Positions 19,924 through 31,014 of a stretch of 64,000 nt of DNA are shown in pieces. Made by a program: the position numbers and the translations under genes. The stretch's first letter is position 1, and every line of letters starts with the position of its first letter. Under the pieces are notes generated by a model. That model was given only the letters and a program-made list of their open reading frames with translations. It did not search any database and was not told the DNA's origin. This DNA is from Halichoerus grypus (taxonomy: Eukaryota; Chordata; Mammalia; Carnivora; Phocidae), in contig NC_135726.1 in assembly GCF_964656455.1 (NCBI RefSeq), forward strand, positions 33,447,930 through 33,511,929, written 5' to 3'.

Positions 19924-20720
19924 TATAATTAATTGATTTTTGATAAAGATATCAGGGCAATTTAGTGGAATAAAAGAACTATTTCCGCAAATGGAACAGG
20001 CACAAATAGATAACTGCACGGGGAAAGATTAACTTTAACTTCCATCTTATACCAGACAAAAATTCAATTTGTACTAGATCAAAGACATAAATGTAAATGC
20101 CCAAACTGTACAGCTCTATGCTTCTAGGAGAAAACATATGAGAAAAGCCGCAGGTCTTGAAGTAGGCAAAGATTTCTTAGAAAAGGCCTTATATGCACAA
20201 ACTATGAAAAGTCGGTAAACTGGACTTCACCAAAATTTTAAACGTCTGTTTATCAAAAGACATCATTAAGAAAAGGCAAACCACATACTGGGAAAAGGTA
20301 TTTGTATATCTGACAAAAGGCTTGTAGTATACCTACATCTACTGTGTATTTATATCTATCATCTATCTTTCTATCTATTATCTATCATCTCCTACAATTC
20401 AATAATTAAAAGAAATATAATACCCAAAAAGATGAACCAAAACTTGAAAAGACACTTCATAAAAATATGTATTTGAATAACAAGTTATGAAAACCATTTG
20501 TCATCAGGGAAATTCAAGTTACAACTCTAATAAAGATTCTACTTTATACCCACTAAAATACCTGTCATCACAAAATGTTGAAAACAATGTGAAGCAATGG
20601 AAGCTGTCATACTTTGCTGGTGGGTGTGCCAAAGATTACAGGTACTTTGGAAACGTCTTTGGCAGTTTCTTATAAAATTAACTGTATACCTACTCTGTGA
20701 CCCAACAATTCGGCTCTAAA
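19924..20720 (+). mobile_element. Old L1M ORF2 3' part
   Basis: AATTGATTTTTGATAAAGATATCAGG, GGACTTCACCAAAATTTTAAACG, TGTCATCAGGGAAATTCAAGTTACAAC and TACTTTGCTGGTGGGTGTG keep the L1 ORF2 C-terminal order, repeating what is seen at 18572-18928. It is therefore a second copy. All frames are broken. Confidence 0.7.
20338..20392. repeat. (TATC)n-type microsatellite
   Basis: Imperfect TATC/ATCT units run through this stretch inside the old L1. Confidence 0.8.
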
Positions 20721-20839
20721 GCTAGCTTCATTGCCAGTGGAGGAGACAGTGTGAGCAAAGAGGTAACCAGATGAAGACACAAGATAATTTGAGGTTGTAG
20801 ATGTGATCTGATAATGCTTAGCAAGGTTGTGGTGGGGGT

Positions 20840-20985
20840 AGCTGCTGTTATTTTTATCAATCAGTGAGATCCTTGAAGGCAGAGACGGTTCTGAATCGTT
20901 CCTAGCCTCTAGCACAATGCCTGAAGACATTCAAAATGTGTTTACTGAGTGGCTGAGTTGGAATGAGTGAATGAACTAAAGGAAT
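20840..20985 (+). mobile_element. L2 3' end relic
   Basis: GATCCTTGAAGGCAGAGACGGTT, CCTCTAGCACAATGCCTGAAGACA and GAATGAGTGAATGAAC match a diverged L2 3' terminus. Confidence 0.5.
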
Positions 20986-21049
20986 GAATGGAAATGATGA
21001 ACCCAAATCCACAATTAAAAGAAGGCAATTAAGCCCTGACTCATGAAAT

Positions 21050-21240
21050 ACTAATAATGTGAACAGGCACTTAGAGAAGGGAGATAGACTGGAGATGTCT
21101 GGGAAGGCTTCCTGGAGGTGGTAAATTCTGAACTGGTTCTCTAAAGAAGGTTCAGAAGCCGGTGGGTGAATGAGAGAACTGGACTGGGCTGGAGGGGAAG
21201 ACTCAGACGAGGAGAACACTCTGGAGAGAAGCCTGGTTGG
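21050..21240 (-). mobile_element. L2-like relic, weak
   Basis: GGGAAGGCTTCCTGGAGGTGG resembles the reverse of the L2 stretch that encodes the CCACCTCC...GGAAGCC-type block. Support is limited to this motif and the neighbourhood. Confidence 0.35.
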
Positions 21241-21244
21241 AGAC

Positions 21245-21765
21245 ACATGCTTCTGTGTTAATAGTCAGCCTTGTGGGAAGGTGGCATAGAAGACTCTGCT
21301 GATGTCAGCCAGGTGACAAGAAGGGGTTCTTCTCAGCCCTTCTGCCAGACATTCCACTGACTCACAATCTACCAGCACTCAGCACCGTCATGCAAGGCTC
21401 TCTAGGTGGTGGCTTAAGGGCTATTGTTGCCACTCTGCCATCCTCCTCTGGCCCTGGTGGAGTGTCCGACCTACATTAGGCCTCTTTCTCAGCACCCTTG
21501 GCTGACCTCCCAGCAAGCAGCTGATGCGGGGCTTGTTCCAGAGGTGATTTGCAACTGCAGTAGGGGTGCAGTCGGGGTGGGACCAGAGCCAACCTGAGCC
21601 CTGACCTCAGATTTAAACTAGATGCACCAATTTGTTATGCCCTGGAAAAAAAAAAAAAAATCCCATTTTTTAAACTGAGTCATAAACCTAACCTAGACCA
21701 TCTTGAAAACATCAATGAACCATCTCAAACTAGAAACATATTTTTTTCTAAATGAAAGACCTAGA
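21245..21765. other. Unique sequence, no gene seen
   Basis: No repeat or exon was recognised. An A15-type run lies near 21645-21660. Confidence 0.4.
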
Positions 21766-21766
21766 A

Positions 21767-21950
21767 TGGTGGTCTTCCAACATTAGTGAAAATCGGCTTC
21801 ACCTGGTGGACCTGTTTGACCACAGATGGCTGGGCCCCACCCAGTTTCCCACCCTATGGGTCTGGGGTGAGGCCTAAGAACTTGTATTTCTAAGGAATTG
21901 CCAAGTGGTACCGATGCTCCTGGCCCAGGGATCACACTTGAGAACCACTA
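21767..21950 (+). mobile_element. MER5A hAT-Charlie element
   Basis: GTGGTCTTCCAAC at the left, CACAGATGGCTGGGCCCCACCCAG, GGTCTGGGGTGAGGCCTAAGAACTTG in the middle and CACACTTGAGAACCACTA at the right reproduce full-length MER5A. It is nonautonomous and ancient. Confidence 0.85.
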
Positions 21951-21959
21951 ATCCAGATT

Positions 21960-22880
21960 ATCTAGGAGCATCCCAATATACTCCTGCCCTGAACCGTGCA
22001 GCTGCTTGGTTGCTGTTCTTATTAAAGCCCCGATTTGGAGTGATAACCATAACAATGACAATTGTACTTCTTGAGCGGCCACCTCTCATGCCACGGTTCT
22101 TAATCTTCTTGGTTGTTTAAGATTTCCTAAGAAAATCTGGTTTAAAAAATCATGGGAGCCATTTCCACAGAAAAATGCATGCACGAACGGAATTTTACCT
22201 GCACTTTGCTGGGGTTGAGTCCAGACCAATTTCCAGAACAGCAGAAAACCTGCTAAGTAACAATAGGCTGCACCTGCAGTGGAGAGCCGGGCCTCAGTGC
22301 TCTCTGCTGTGTGACGTTAAGTTAACTGCTTACCCTCTCCGGGACTCTGAATGAGGCTCATCAAACCTTCTTTTGATTACTTCCAGAGAATGGGGTCTTT
22401 TGGGGAAGCTGGAGAACAAATCTTCACTTTTGATAGGAAATTCTATCTTGATTGTTTTAAAATTTTGGCGTTTGGTGTTTTAATTTACACAGGCACACCA
22501 AGCTTACACTCTCGCATTTTAGTCTTCTGAAAACGTGTACACAGCCTTTTTCATGAAATCCAAATCAATAGCCAATTAAAAACCTTGAAAGCCTTTGTGT
22601 GATGCATACAAATGAAATTTAAAAAATCCTCAGCCATGTTAGTTTTTAGTTCGCATGTATACGGCAATGAAATCACACTAAAATGGCAAATAACTCAAGC
22701 TAAGTAAATGTGGTATAAATATTAAACATGCACCAACCTCCCCGGGTTTTATGAAACTCAAGTGGGAAAATGTACGTGAAAGAACTTTAGAAATGTGTTA
22801 TCTGCATTTAAAGGTTGTTTTGATTGGTACGACCATCATCATGCCTATGGGGCTTGAAACCCTGCCAAGGGCCTCCTACA
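21960..22880. other. Unique AT-rich block, possible conserved noncoding DNA
   Basis: About 0.9 kb carries no recognisable repeat. The part from 22430 to 22860 is evenly AT-rich with short homeobox-type TAAT/ATTA motifs and no simple-sequence bias, a texture often seen in conserved noncoding elements. No exon or splice-flanked frame was recognised. Confidence 0.3.
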
Positions 22881-22979
22881 AGCTCCTTTCTGCTAGTTTC
22901 TGAAACTCATTCCCCTCACACCTATTTTCAGGTGGGAGGCTCTTCTCTGAGAGAAGCTCAAGTCCTTAACTCTAAATCC

Positions 22980-23092
22980 TAGTGTGAGTGTTTGTACATG
23001 TGTGTGTACCAGGGTAGGTGTGTGCATGTGTGTGTATGGTCTTCAATGTATGAATATATGCTCCCCATTCCTCCTCTCTCCGTCTCTCTCTC

Positions 23093-23124
<32 letters not shown>
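22980..23124. repeat. TG-rich stretch and (CA)n microsatellite
   Basis: GTGTGAGTGTTTGTACATGTGTGTGTACC near 22982 is followed by a perfect (AC)n of about 14 units at 23096-23124. Confidence 0.9.
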
Positions 23125-23129
23125 TTAAC

Positions 23130-23990
23130 AAGGGAATAATAACAAATGACACATAAAAGCCATGAGCTGCCCTTTGCTTGGCCAGCAGGCCCTGTCCCCA
23201 TGTTGACCCTTTTGCCCTGCTTTCCCAAAGTCATCAACAGCTTCAGAGTTTTTTCAGTGAGCTCATCACTGAGGTCCCAGTGGTCAGTCAGTGACTCCCT
23301 GGCAGTGCAATTAGTGTCCACTGCACACAACAAGTAGGTTCTAATAGGTTCCAGGTCCCCTGCCCTGAAGTTCTCATCTCCGGCTGTGGTGACGTCCTCA
23401 GCCAAGCTGCCCTCATTAAGGCTCCTGGCTGTCCTCACCTGTACTGACTACACTAGGCTGAGTCTGGGAGGTAGATGGAGCCTTGGCCTGGGAGCCAGGA
23501 CACTAGGTCCTAGGCACGCCCCACTCTGCCTGACTCATGAGCATTGGTTCATGTGCCTTCCCTCTCTGGGCCTCAGTGTCTCCACATATAAAATGTGAAC
23601 AGCTGAGTTAGCCCTATGTTTCTAAGCCTTTGAGGGGAGCTGTGGGAGCCCTTTGAGGAGCTAATGAAGCAATGGAGTCCTCTCCCCAGAAGAGCACACA
23701 TAACATACATGCAAAAATAATGAATGTTTGATTTTAGGGGTTCAGAAATCTTCTAGAGCCCATCCATAAACCCTAGGATAGCCCTGAGTTTCATTCCAGC
23801 ACTACCAACTACACAAGGTGATGATAAACTCTCTTCTCTCTTCCCTCGGTCTGTCTCTCCTCTCTTTCTGTCCCTCAGTGTGGTCACAGGGATCAAAGAG
23901 GCAACGAATGGAGAAATTGAACATGTGAGGGACATACTGTCAGTACACAGGCCTCTCTACACCTCCTTGTTAACTCCATGATGACAATAT
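23130..23990. other. Unique sequence, no gene seen
   Basis: A 131-codon antisense frame (23043-23438) runs through the CA repeat and has no recognisable domain. I see no clear repeat otherwise. Confidence 0.4.
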
Positions 23991-23999
23991 CTACCCTTA

Positions 24000-24170
24000 A
24001 GCACCTACTTAGTGCCAGATGATGTACTAAGAGCTGTCTGTGCATAATCTCATTTAATTTTCAGATTAATCCTCTGAGGGGGCTACCATTACCTCCATTT
24101 TGCAGGTGAGAAAATTGATCACACAGATTTTAATTACCTTGCCTGAGATCAAACTGTCAGTAAGCGGCAA
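24000..24170 (-). mobile_element. MIR, antisense
   Basis: CCTCATTTAATTTTC-type text, CCTCTGAGGGGGCTACCATTACC, CATTTTGCAGGTGAGAAAATTGA and TTGCCTGAGATCAAACTGTCAGTAAGCGGC follow the reverse MIR order. Confidence 0.75.
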
Positions 24171-24299
24171 AGAACAGATAAGTTTTGACTGAGATAGAAT
24201 AGCCAGATAATGGGTGGTCCAGGTTGTCTGTCACAGTGATGACTTTTATGCGCTGGAGGAAATAATAAAAGTGATCCCCGGACTGAAAGAGCAGGGCAG

Positions 24300-24380
24300 C
24301 TACTCAAGGACAGACACACACATGCACGTGCACACATGCACACACACATATGCACATACACATAGACACACACACAGGGA
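24300..24380. repeat. CA-rich imperfect microsatellite
   Basis: Interrupted ACAC/ATGCAC/ATACAC units run for about 75 bp. They produce His/Thr-rich frames that are not genes. Confidence 0.9.
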
Positions 24381-24436
24381 CCAAAGAAACCAAGTTAGAC
24401 CAGTATAGATGGATACAGAAGTTGAAGCAGTCTTGG

Positions 24437-24536
24437 ACTGGGTGTCACGCGCAAAGAATGAATCATGGATCACTACATCAAAAACTAATGATGTACTGTA
24501 TGGTGACTAACATAACATAATAATAATAAAAAAAAT
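24437..24536 (+). mobile_element. Very short L1 3' end
   Basis: ACTGGGTGTCACGCGCAAAGAATGAATCATGG followed by ATCAAAAACTAATGATGTACTG and an A-rich end is only the last 100 bp of a carnivore L1. Flanks GAAGCAGTCTTGG (24424-24436) and GAACCAGCCTTGG (24537-24549) match at 11 of 13 and look like its TSD. Confidence 0.88.
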
Positions 24537-24559
24537 GAACCAGCCTTGGGATTGAGGTG

Positions 24560-24860
24560 CCTGGAAGGACCAGGCAAGGAAGTTAATCAGGGGCACTTCC
24601 TGGAGGAGGTAAAACTGGGCTAAACTTGAAAAAAAAAAAAAAAGGAAAAGATAAACAGACAGTGAAGGACAACGAGGGGCACTTTCTAGGCAGGAGGACT
24701 AGCTGAGGCAGAGGGAGCCTGGGGCCATTCCAGTTCAGCAAACATTCAATGAGCACCTACTATGTGCACTCTGCCGCAGTATGAGAGGTCCTGTGCTTCG
24801 GCCATTCAGTGTCTAGTGGGGGTGACAGGAGGCATGCAGCAATGTCAGTCCATGTGACTC
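24560..24860 (-). mobile_element. L2-like relic, antisense
   Basis: CACTTCCTGGAGGAGGTAAAACTGGGC and ACATTCAATGAGCACCTACTATGTGC with TCTAGTGGGGGTGACAGG fit reversed L2 segments, out to the 3' terminus. Confidence 0.55.
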
Positions 24861-24884
24861 AGGCAGCCAAAAGGTTTGTAAAGA

Positions 24885-25195
24885 GCCAGGATGTGGCTTC
24901 GGAGCCCGTCAGTCCTGGGTTTGAATCCCAGCTCTGCCACTCATTGACTGCATGGTGAACTTGTTAATTACCTGCTCCAGCCTCAATTTTCTCATGTGTA
25001 AAATGGGGATAATCACCGGATCTGCCTTGAAGAGTTCTTGAAAGTGTTAACTGAGATAATGCATCTGAAGGGCTTAGCATAGTGCTGACCAAGAATAAGT
25101 ACTAAATGGTCGTGACTTTCATTGGCCTCATCATTTATAACTGTAATAAATTTATTAGCATGATGCCTGGCACATACTAGATACTTAAGTGTTAG
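24885..25195 (+). mobile_element. MIR
   Basis: A well preserved copy: CTGGGTTTGAATCCCAGCTCTGCCACTCATTGACTG, CAATTTTCTCATGTGTAAAATGGGGATAATC, CTTGAAGAGTTCTTGAAAGTGTTAACTGAGATAATGCATCTG, and GATGCCTGGCACATACTAG. Confidence 0.9.
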
Positions 25196-25199
25196 TGCC

Positions 25200-25880
25200 T
25201 GTTCATTCAAGATAGAAAAAAAAAATGCTTTATTGTATCAGAGGGGCAAAGGAAAGAGTCTGCTTTGCTCCCTTGACTGATGTCCGGGGAGCGAATCGCA
25301 CAGTTCTTTAGAAGAGGGGCAATGTGCTAATGAACTGCACAGATTTGGAGAACTGGACACTCATCAGTGACAACTGGTAACTCTGACAGGTGAAATTGAA
25401 CACTTAGAACATTTCACTTGATTCCTTTCAAACACACACAGAGAGACAGGCCTACATCTTGGCTTTTTCCTTAATTGGTCACATTTTGAAGCATGCTGCT
25501 TACTTGTGACCCCGGAGTTAATAAACAGTCAGTCGGAGCCCTCACTGTATCGAAAGCAGTTTACAGGAAGGAGATTTGCTGGGTGCCAACAATCATCCGC
25601 TGGGGTTTTAGAGCAAATTACCCATCCATCAATTTCTCTTCTCCTAGGAGGTATTGTTTCAGGCCAAGGGATCCTTGCTAGAAGTGAGATCAATAAATAG
25701 AAATTCAAATTTACTCCAAAGGCACCTAAAACACATGTCCCCAACTGGCTCCACTTTCTTGCCCTCCCCCACAAAGTGAACCTCCCTCCTGCCTCGGAGG
25801 GAGAAGCTGGCTCCAAGCAGTAGGCTCGGCATCCTCCTTACCACCTCCCTCACACCCCACCTTTAATCAGTCACCAAATC
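25200..25880. other. Unique sequence, no gene seen
   Basis: No repeat was recognised except an A9 run. Short open frames (for example 25529-25816 antisense, 95 codons) lack domains and flanking splice logic. The stretch 25240-25720 is a candidate for conservation testing. Confidence 0.35.
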
Positions 25881-25884
25881 TGAT

Positions 25885-26210
25885 GATTCCCCTTCTGAGA
25901 TGTCTCTCCACTCCCATTCCCACTGCCCTAGACCCTCGTCTGGTGCTAATGAGACACCTGCCATTGTCTCCTAATGGCTCCCCCTGCCGCCATTCTTGCT
26001 CCCTTTCAAGCTATTCTCCGTGTGGCTGCAAAGGAGAACCTTCTAAAATGCAAATTCAGTCCCATCACGCTTCCATTAAAACTTTCCGAAGGCTCCCTGT
26101 TAACTTCAGGATAAAGTCTCATCTTCATATGATGGCAAGCAAGGCGCATCAAGATCCCAAGGCTGCCTACCTCCCCGCCTCCTTGCTCCCTTTCCTGTGC
26201 TATGATGAAC
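25885..26210 (+). mobile_element. L2 interior/3' region
   Basis: TCTCCTAATGGCTCCCCCTGCC, CTGCAAAGGAGAACCTTCTAAAATGCAAATTCAG, CCCATCACGCTTCCATTAAAACTTTCCGAAGGCTCCC and AACTTCAGGATAAAGTC reproduce the L2 ORF2 3' region. The 152-codon open frame here (25883-26341) is not a host gene. Confidence 0.8.
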
Positions 26211-26559
26211 GCTTCAGCAGGACCGAAGGCCCTAAAAAGACTCCTGGTTCTGCCCAGCTATGCATCCAATCCCTGGATGCCCTCTTTTCCTTGTTGGCTT
26301 GGAAACTTCATCCCTTGCCCTCCTGCAAAGCTCAATGCTGATATTATTACCTGTGTGAAGCCTTCTGCTACAGCTGTCTCTCCTAGAAACAGAGTTTATC
26401 ACCCCGTCTTGTAACAATGTGAATATATTTCAATTGTTGAATACATGTCACTGTATTAAAACTCCTTATATTCAAGCCTGCTCTCTATTCCAAACTGAGA
26501 ACAAGGTGATGTTAGGATCCTTGCATCTTTCTATCCAAAGTGCAAGCCCAAGCAGGCTC

Positions 26560-26690
26560 CATGTGGATAATTTCATTTCACCTTCACAATATTCATATTA
26601 GGTGGGTACTATCACTGTTTCCATTTTATACAGAAAGAAACCGAGGCTTGGAGAGATTAAGAGATTAAGGGCTCAAGAAATACTGGTTTC
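26560..26690 (-). mobile_element. MIR, antisense
   Basis: GGTGGGTACTATCACTGTTTCCATTTTATACAGAAAGAAACCGAGGCTTGGAGAG is the typical reverse MIR core. Confidence 0.75.
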
Positions 26691-26699
26691 TTTACTGGA

Positions 26700-27015
26700 T
26701 GTTAATCAGGCACTCATTCTTTTAAATCAGCCTCTCCAACTTGAAAACACATTTAGAGCAAGAGCCTAAAAGACCCTAACGGGAACGTTCGGGAGTATAT
26801 TTAGTGTATCAAGGGAGTCTACGTATATGACCTTTTTCAAAACAAAACTCAAGTGAACATGTAGTCATGGGAAGAGCCTGAATCTAGAGAACCCAGGTTC
26901 TGAACAACTCCGGTCATTTTATTTGTTGCATAACTTTCCTCAAGCCAAAAGCTTCAGGTGCCTGCAGCTGGAATGGTGGGTACCAGGGGGCTGTGAGTGG
27001 GGTCAGTGACAGCAT
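26700..27015. other. Unique sequence, no gene seen
   Basis: I recognise nothing in this stretch. Confidence 0.4.
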
Positions 27016-27019
27016 CTGC

Positions 27020-27230
27020 TACAAACAGTAGCAGTAAATTACAAGATTCCATTCACTGACCATTGACAATGATGCTAAGCACATGGCATGACTTAGCTCT
27101 CTGATAACTTGCCCAGGGTTGCACTCTGCCAGTAAGCAGCAGAGCTGGTACTTAACCCCACATCCACCTGAGGCCAGACCGCAGACTCTTACACCATGAC
27201 TACACACTGCTGCACATTACAGTGTGTTAA
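27020..27230 (-). mobile_element. MIR, antisense
   Basis: TTGCCCAGGGTTGCACTCTGCCAGTAAGCAGCAGAGCTGGTACTTAACCCC and CAGACTCTTACACCATGAC match the reversed MIR 5' half. Confidence 0.75.
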
Positions 27231-27239
27231 GAATTAGGC

Positions 27240-28340
27240 AGTTTCAGTGGCTGGAAGGGACCCCCAAGGTGGAGCTTCTGGGGTCCAAAAGCTCTGCCCA
27301 GTGCCATGTGATGAACGTGTCATGTGTACTGGGGCTGTGAAGACCATCACAACCAGAGAGGAAGGGTCCAACTGCCTAGGTGAGCCTGGGATCTCATCTT
27401 CTGTGCTAAAGACTTCACTTTGCATCCACCAATGAGGATTAAGACCTCCTCAGCATCCACAAGAAGGTAGGAGCCACAAAGAGGTCAAGGGAACAGGAAA
27501 CCCCTGCATTCTCGACCAAAACAAAACAAACAAAAAATTCCTGGCACTTCTCCCAGCCTGGCACTGAAAGAGTTAACCTGAAACTGCCTCTATGATGAAT
27601 GGCTATAATACTGTCTATGTAATGGGTTTCCTATTTAAATTTTGTGAGGATTTAATCAGTTGGGCGCAGCTGTGCAAGATGCACCATAAACTATGTTGAA
27701 AAATATGTAGACATATACATTTATCTGCTACAAATTAAGCTCACTTAGAGGTGGTCTTAATGGCCCATGTAGCCATCATTACAAGCATAAATTCTAAACT
27801 GTCTGTTTCCAGTGAATTTGCTTTGAGAAAAAAATTAATGCTCATCCTTAGCAGAGCACAGTAATAAATGAAAGGACCCTTAATTTGCAAAGCGCTAATA
27901 GCCTGGCCATTTTTCATTAGGAACCCCACACTGGATCATGTATGGCAGGGTGGCTTCATGGGGGATTCCACTGCCCAGGCTGGGGAGGGATGGGGACGCC
28001 TTTCTGGAACCCTACCTCTGTGCTCAGAGGAAGACTGAAATCCTGGTTCTAAGGAGAGGCTGTTGTCTGCATGCCCATCAGTTTGGGCTACATCCTTTCA
28101 TCCAGGGATGCACACCAGGCTTTGCTCAGCACACAGACAGCCCAAGAGTAAGCACACATCTTGGTCCTAATGAGAATCCACAGCAAATAGAAGTTCTGTC
28201 ACTTCTCTTAGGTCCCAGGACTGGAAAGGGGACAAGGTGGCAGGGTTTGAGTACCAACCTGCTACTCTGGCACAGTCTCATCCTGGCAACTCCCTTCTCC
28301 TTGTGGAAACCAAGAGCTGCCAGTTTGTAAAACATTCTCT
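27240..28340. other. Unique sequence, no gene seen
   Basis: Includes a 130-codon frame (27938-28330) without any recognisable domain. An alternative is a noncoding exon, but no splice signals stand out. Confidence 0.35.
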
Positions 28341-28349
28341 CTTTTCTCA

Positions 28350-28730
28350 TATCTCAGTTGATCCTTAGCTTACTTATAACAACCCTAGGAGGTAGATACC
28401 ATTATTTCCCCCACTTTAATTATGGGGACAGGCCCTGGATAGGAGTGAGACAAGAGAAGCACCTAGATGTAAAGTTTAGGAAATAATTCACTCTTGGGGC
28501 CCTGCAAGTGCCAAGTCTACATTTGCGTGACCCTGACATTCAATGCCTCCTTAAACTTGGCTGCTTAAGTGCCATTCTTGTGTCACTCTAGTCCCACTCC
28601 TGGATGGGGACCCCAAGGCACAAAGAAGTTGAGTGACTTGCCCAATGACAGCATAGGTACCACGTGAGAGAGCTAGAGTCCAATTCATAGCCAGCTAACT
28701 CCAAATGCCATTATCTTTTCCATGTGCCAG
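28350..28730 (-). mobile_element. MIR relics, antisense
   Basis: Two MIR-like cores are present: CCTAGGAGGTAGATACCATTATTTCC (28385) and CAAAGAAGTTGAGTGACTTGCCCAATGACAGCATAGG (28620). They may be two insertions or one interrupted copy. Confidence 0.55.
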
Positions 28731-28762
28731 ATATGCCCATTTGAATTGAGAAGTTTAGTTTC

Positions 28763-29176
28763 TTTTTTTCTTTTTAATTTTTTTATTGTTATGTTAATCC
28801 CCATACATTACATCATTAGTTTTAGATGTAGTGTTCCATGATTCATTGTTTGTGCATAACACCCAGTGCTCCATGCAGTGGGGGGTGGGGTGGGAGGGAT
28901 GGGGTGACTGGGTGATGGACACTGGGGAGGGTATGTGCTCTGGTAAGCGCTGTGAATTGTGCAAGACTGTTGAATCTCAGATCTGTACCTCTGAAACAAA
29001 TAATGCAATATATGTTAAGAAAAAAAAAAAAAGAATGTAGCAGGAGGGGAAGAATGAAGGGGGGAAAATCGGAGGGGTAGACGAACCATGAGAGATGATG
29101 GACTCTGAAAAACAAACTGAGGGTTCTAGAGGGGAGGGGGGTGGGAGGATGGGTTAGCCTGGTGATGGGTATTGAG
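28763..29176 (-). mobile_element. Twin-primed (internally inverted) L1 3' end
   Basis: The left part (28763-28878) is the last 115 bp of the L1 3' UTR in antisense, with its T-rich tail at the left edge. The right part (28879-29176) is the segment lying just upstream in L1, but in sense. The two meet head to head at CCATGCAG/TGGGGGG with a 2-base AG overlap. Roughly ten L1 bases are missing between the parts. A perfect 15-bp TSD GAGAAGTTTAGTTTC (28748-28762 and 29177-29191) brackets the whole, so this is one insertion event by twin priming. Confidence 0.95.
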
Positions 29177-29297
29177 GAGAAGTTTAGTTTCATTCAGCCC
29201 ATGATGGGCACTTACTGTGAGTCAAGCTGTATAGTAGGAGCTTTGACATATTTGCCTTGTCTCATTTTGGGGTTGCACTAGAAAGTAGTAGAAGTGG

Positions 29298-29472
29298 GAG
29301 GGGGTGCCTGAGTGGCTCAGCTGGGTGAGCATCTGACTCTTGATTTCGCTCAGTGTGGAGTCTGCTTGTCTCTCTCCCTTCCCCTCTGCCCCTCCCCATT
29401 CTCTCTCTCTATTTCCTTCTCTCTCTCTCTAAAATAAATAATAAGTAAATAAATAAAAATCTTAAAAAAAAG
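29298..29472 (+). mobile_element. Can-SINE with internal deletion
   Basis: The head GGGTGCCTGAGTGGCTCAGCTGGGTGAGC and tail AATAAATAAAAATCTTAA are present, but the central GGGCTCCCTGC block is missing. Short TSD GAAGTGG (29291-29297 and 29473-29479). Confidence 0.9.
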
Positions 29473-29479
29473 GAAGTGG

Positions 29480-30555
29480 TAAAAGGATTAAAACACTGAA
29501 AATCAGAATTTCAAACAAACAAAAAAACCTACTGAAGCCTCAACAGTAACGAAGACAACACTGATCTCCCGGGAGTGTCCCTATTGGCATGCTAGATAGC
29601 TCCTCTCTTGACCTAGGAGACATCTCCCAGAGCTCTTACCCTCTGCCTCTGGCCCCTGGACCAGCCTCCCTATCTGAGACAAGTCATCAAATGGGGAGAC
29701 AAGTTATTTCTTCTCTAAGCCCCCTCTAGGAAATCTTCAGCATGCCCTGCACCATTTCCATAGCAAACACCAGGGGAGGAGAATAAATCTTTACAGATCT
29801 GGCCTGTGGTTCTGCACAATTTAACAATTGACAAGATTGTGGTAACGACAGGCAAGTGTCATTACTGATTTAGCATCATTGCCATTGAAACAGATGATGA
29901 AATTAGAAGCAGCCAAATAGAGGCGCTTGCCCCCCATGCTGAACGTCTGGGAAAGGTGATCATGAGAAGCTGCACTTACCCTATCCCTGGGCGGGTTCCA
30001 GCAGATGGTGTCCACACAGGACAGTCCAGTGGGCACTGGGGAGATTGTGGGAATGGGGAGCCAAGTACAGTTTTGGAGTTCACATGCAGAGAAGACCAGG
30101 CTGAATTCCTGACAGATTGTACTGATATTTAAAGTGAAATATATGACCAGACACTTCACAGATACTAAAATTTTTTTTACAGCAAGTAGGGTTAGAACTC
30201 ATCTGAACCCATGCCTGATGCTAAGGGCCTCTTTACTGCACCAACGGTTTCTAAGCCAGCTCCCCTCTGTTTGTGGAACCCCAACCCCCACCTCCTCATC
30301 TGACTCACCCAACATCATTTCCTCTAGAATGCTGTCTCTGGTGCTTTATTCTGCTCCAGACTGATTAGAAGTTACTTGGGGGCATTCTCAGAACTCCTGC
30401 AAGGTACAGCTCTGCCCCCATTTCAGCCCTTCCTGCACGAGGTCTGCCTCCCATGCAGCCCAGGGAGGGCAAAGGCCATAATGATTCATCCACTGAAGCT
30501 GCTCAGCTCCTAGTCCAGATATAACCACCAAGTAGAGCTTGTAACAAATGAATCA
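29480..30555. other. Unique sequence, no gene seen
   Basis: No repeat or exon was recognised. A 112-codon antisense frame (29821-30159) shows no known motif. Confidence 0.4.
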
Positions 30556-30559
30556 ATAA

Positions 30560-30705
30560 TGGTCGACACCAGAGCATTCTAAACTTTAAGATGTATAAAA
30601 CTGGTTTAAATCATGATTCTGATTCACCAGGTCTGATAATTGGCATTTCCAACAAGTTCCCAGGTGAGGTCCATGTTGCTGAACCTGGGACCACCCTTTG
30701 AACCT
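30560..30705 (+). mobile_element. MER5-type hAT relic
   Basis: CATGATTCTGATTCACCAGGTCTG, GGCATTTCCAACAAGTTCCCAGGTGA and GAACCTGGGACCACCCTTTGAAC match a diverged MER5A with an internal loss. Confidence 0.7.
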
Positions 30706-31014
30706 AGAGGGTCTATGTCACCACGTCAGGCATGCACTTGGACTATGATAAGTCTAGAGAGACGGAGCCCCACCCCAACACTAATCTACTGAAATGAGGT
30801 GGTCAGGCTGCCTGAAATCTCACTCTCTTTCATTTTTTTCAGAGCAGATGGGCAGTCAGGCCTTAAAGAGCATTTAACTAGATGTTCTAAGTGCATGGTC
30901 AGTTTTACCCCAAATGAGAGGCTGATACACAGGTTGTGTTTTGGGGGATGGGGAGGTTCCACTGAACATAGGGGCCAGGACAGCCCTGCTGTGACATGCC
31001 CAGGCTCTGGGCCA

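Noticed and set aside
23043..23438. 131-codon antisense frame
   Set aside because: It runs through a (CA)n repeat that gives a Cys-Val alternation, and the rest has no recognisable domain.
24300..24380. Regularly spaced short repeats resembling an array
   Set aside because: This is an interrupted CA microsatellite; repeat and spacer lengths are not CRISPR-like and the host is a mammal.
25883..26341. 152-codon frame
   Set aside because: It lies almost entirely in an L2 relic; the peptide does not follow the L2 reading frame in a way that suggests a protein.
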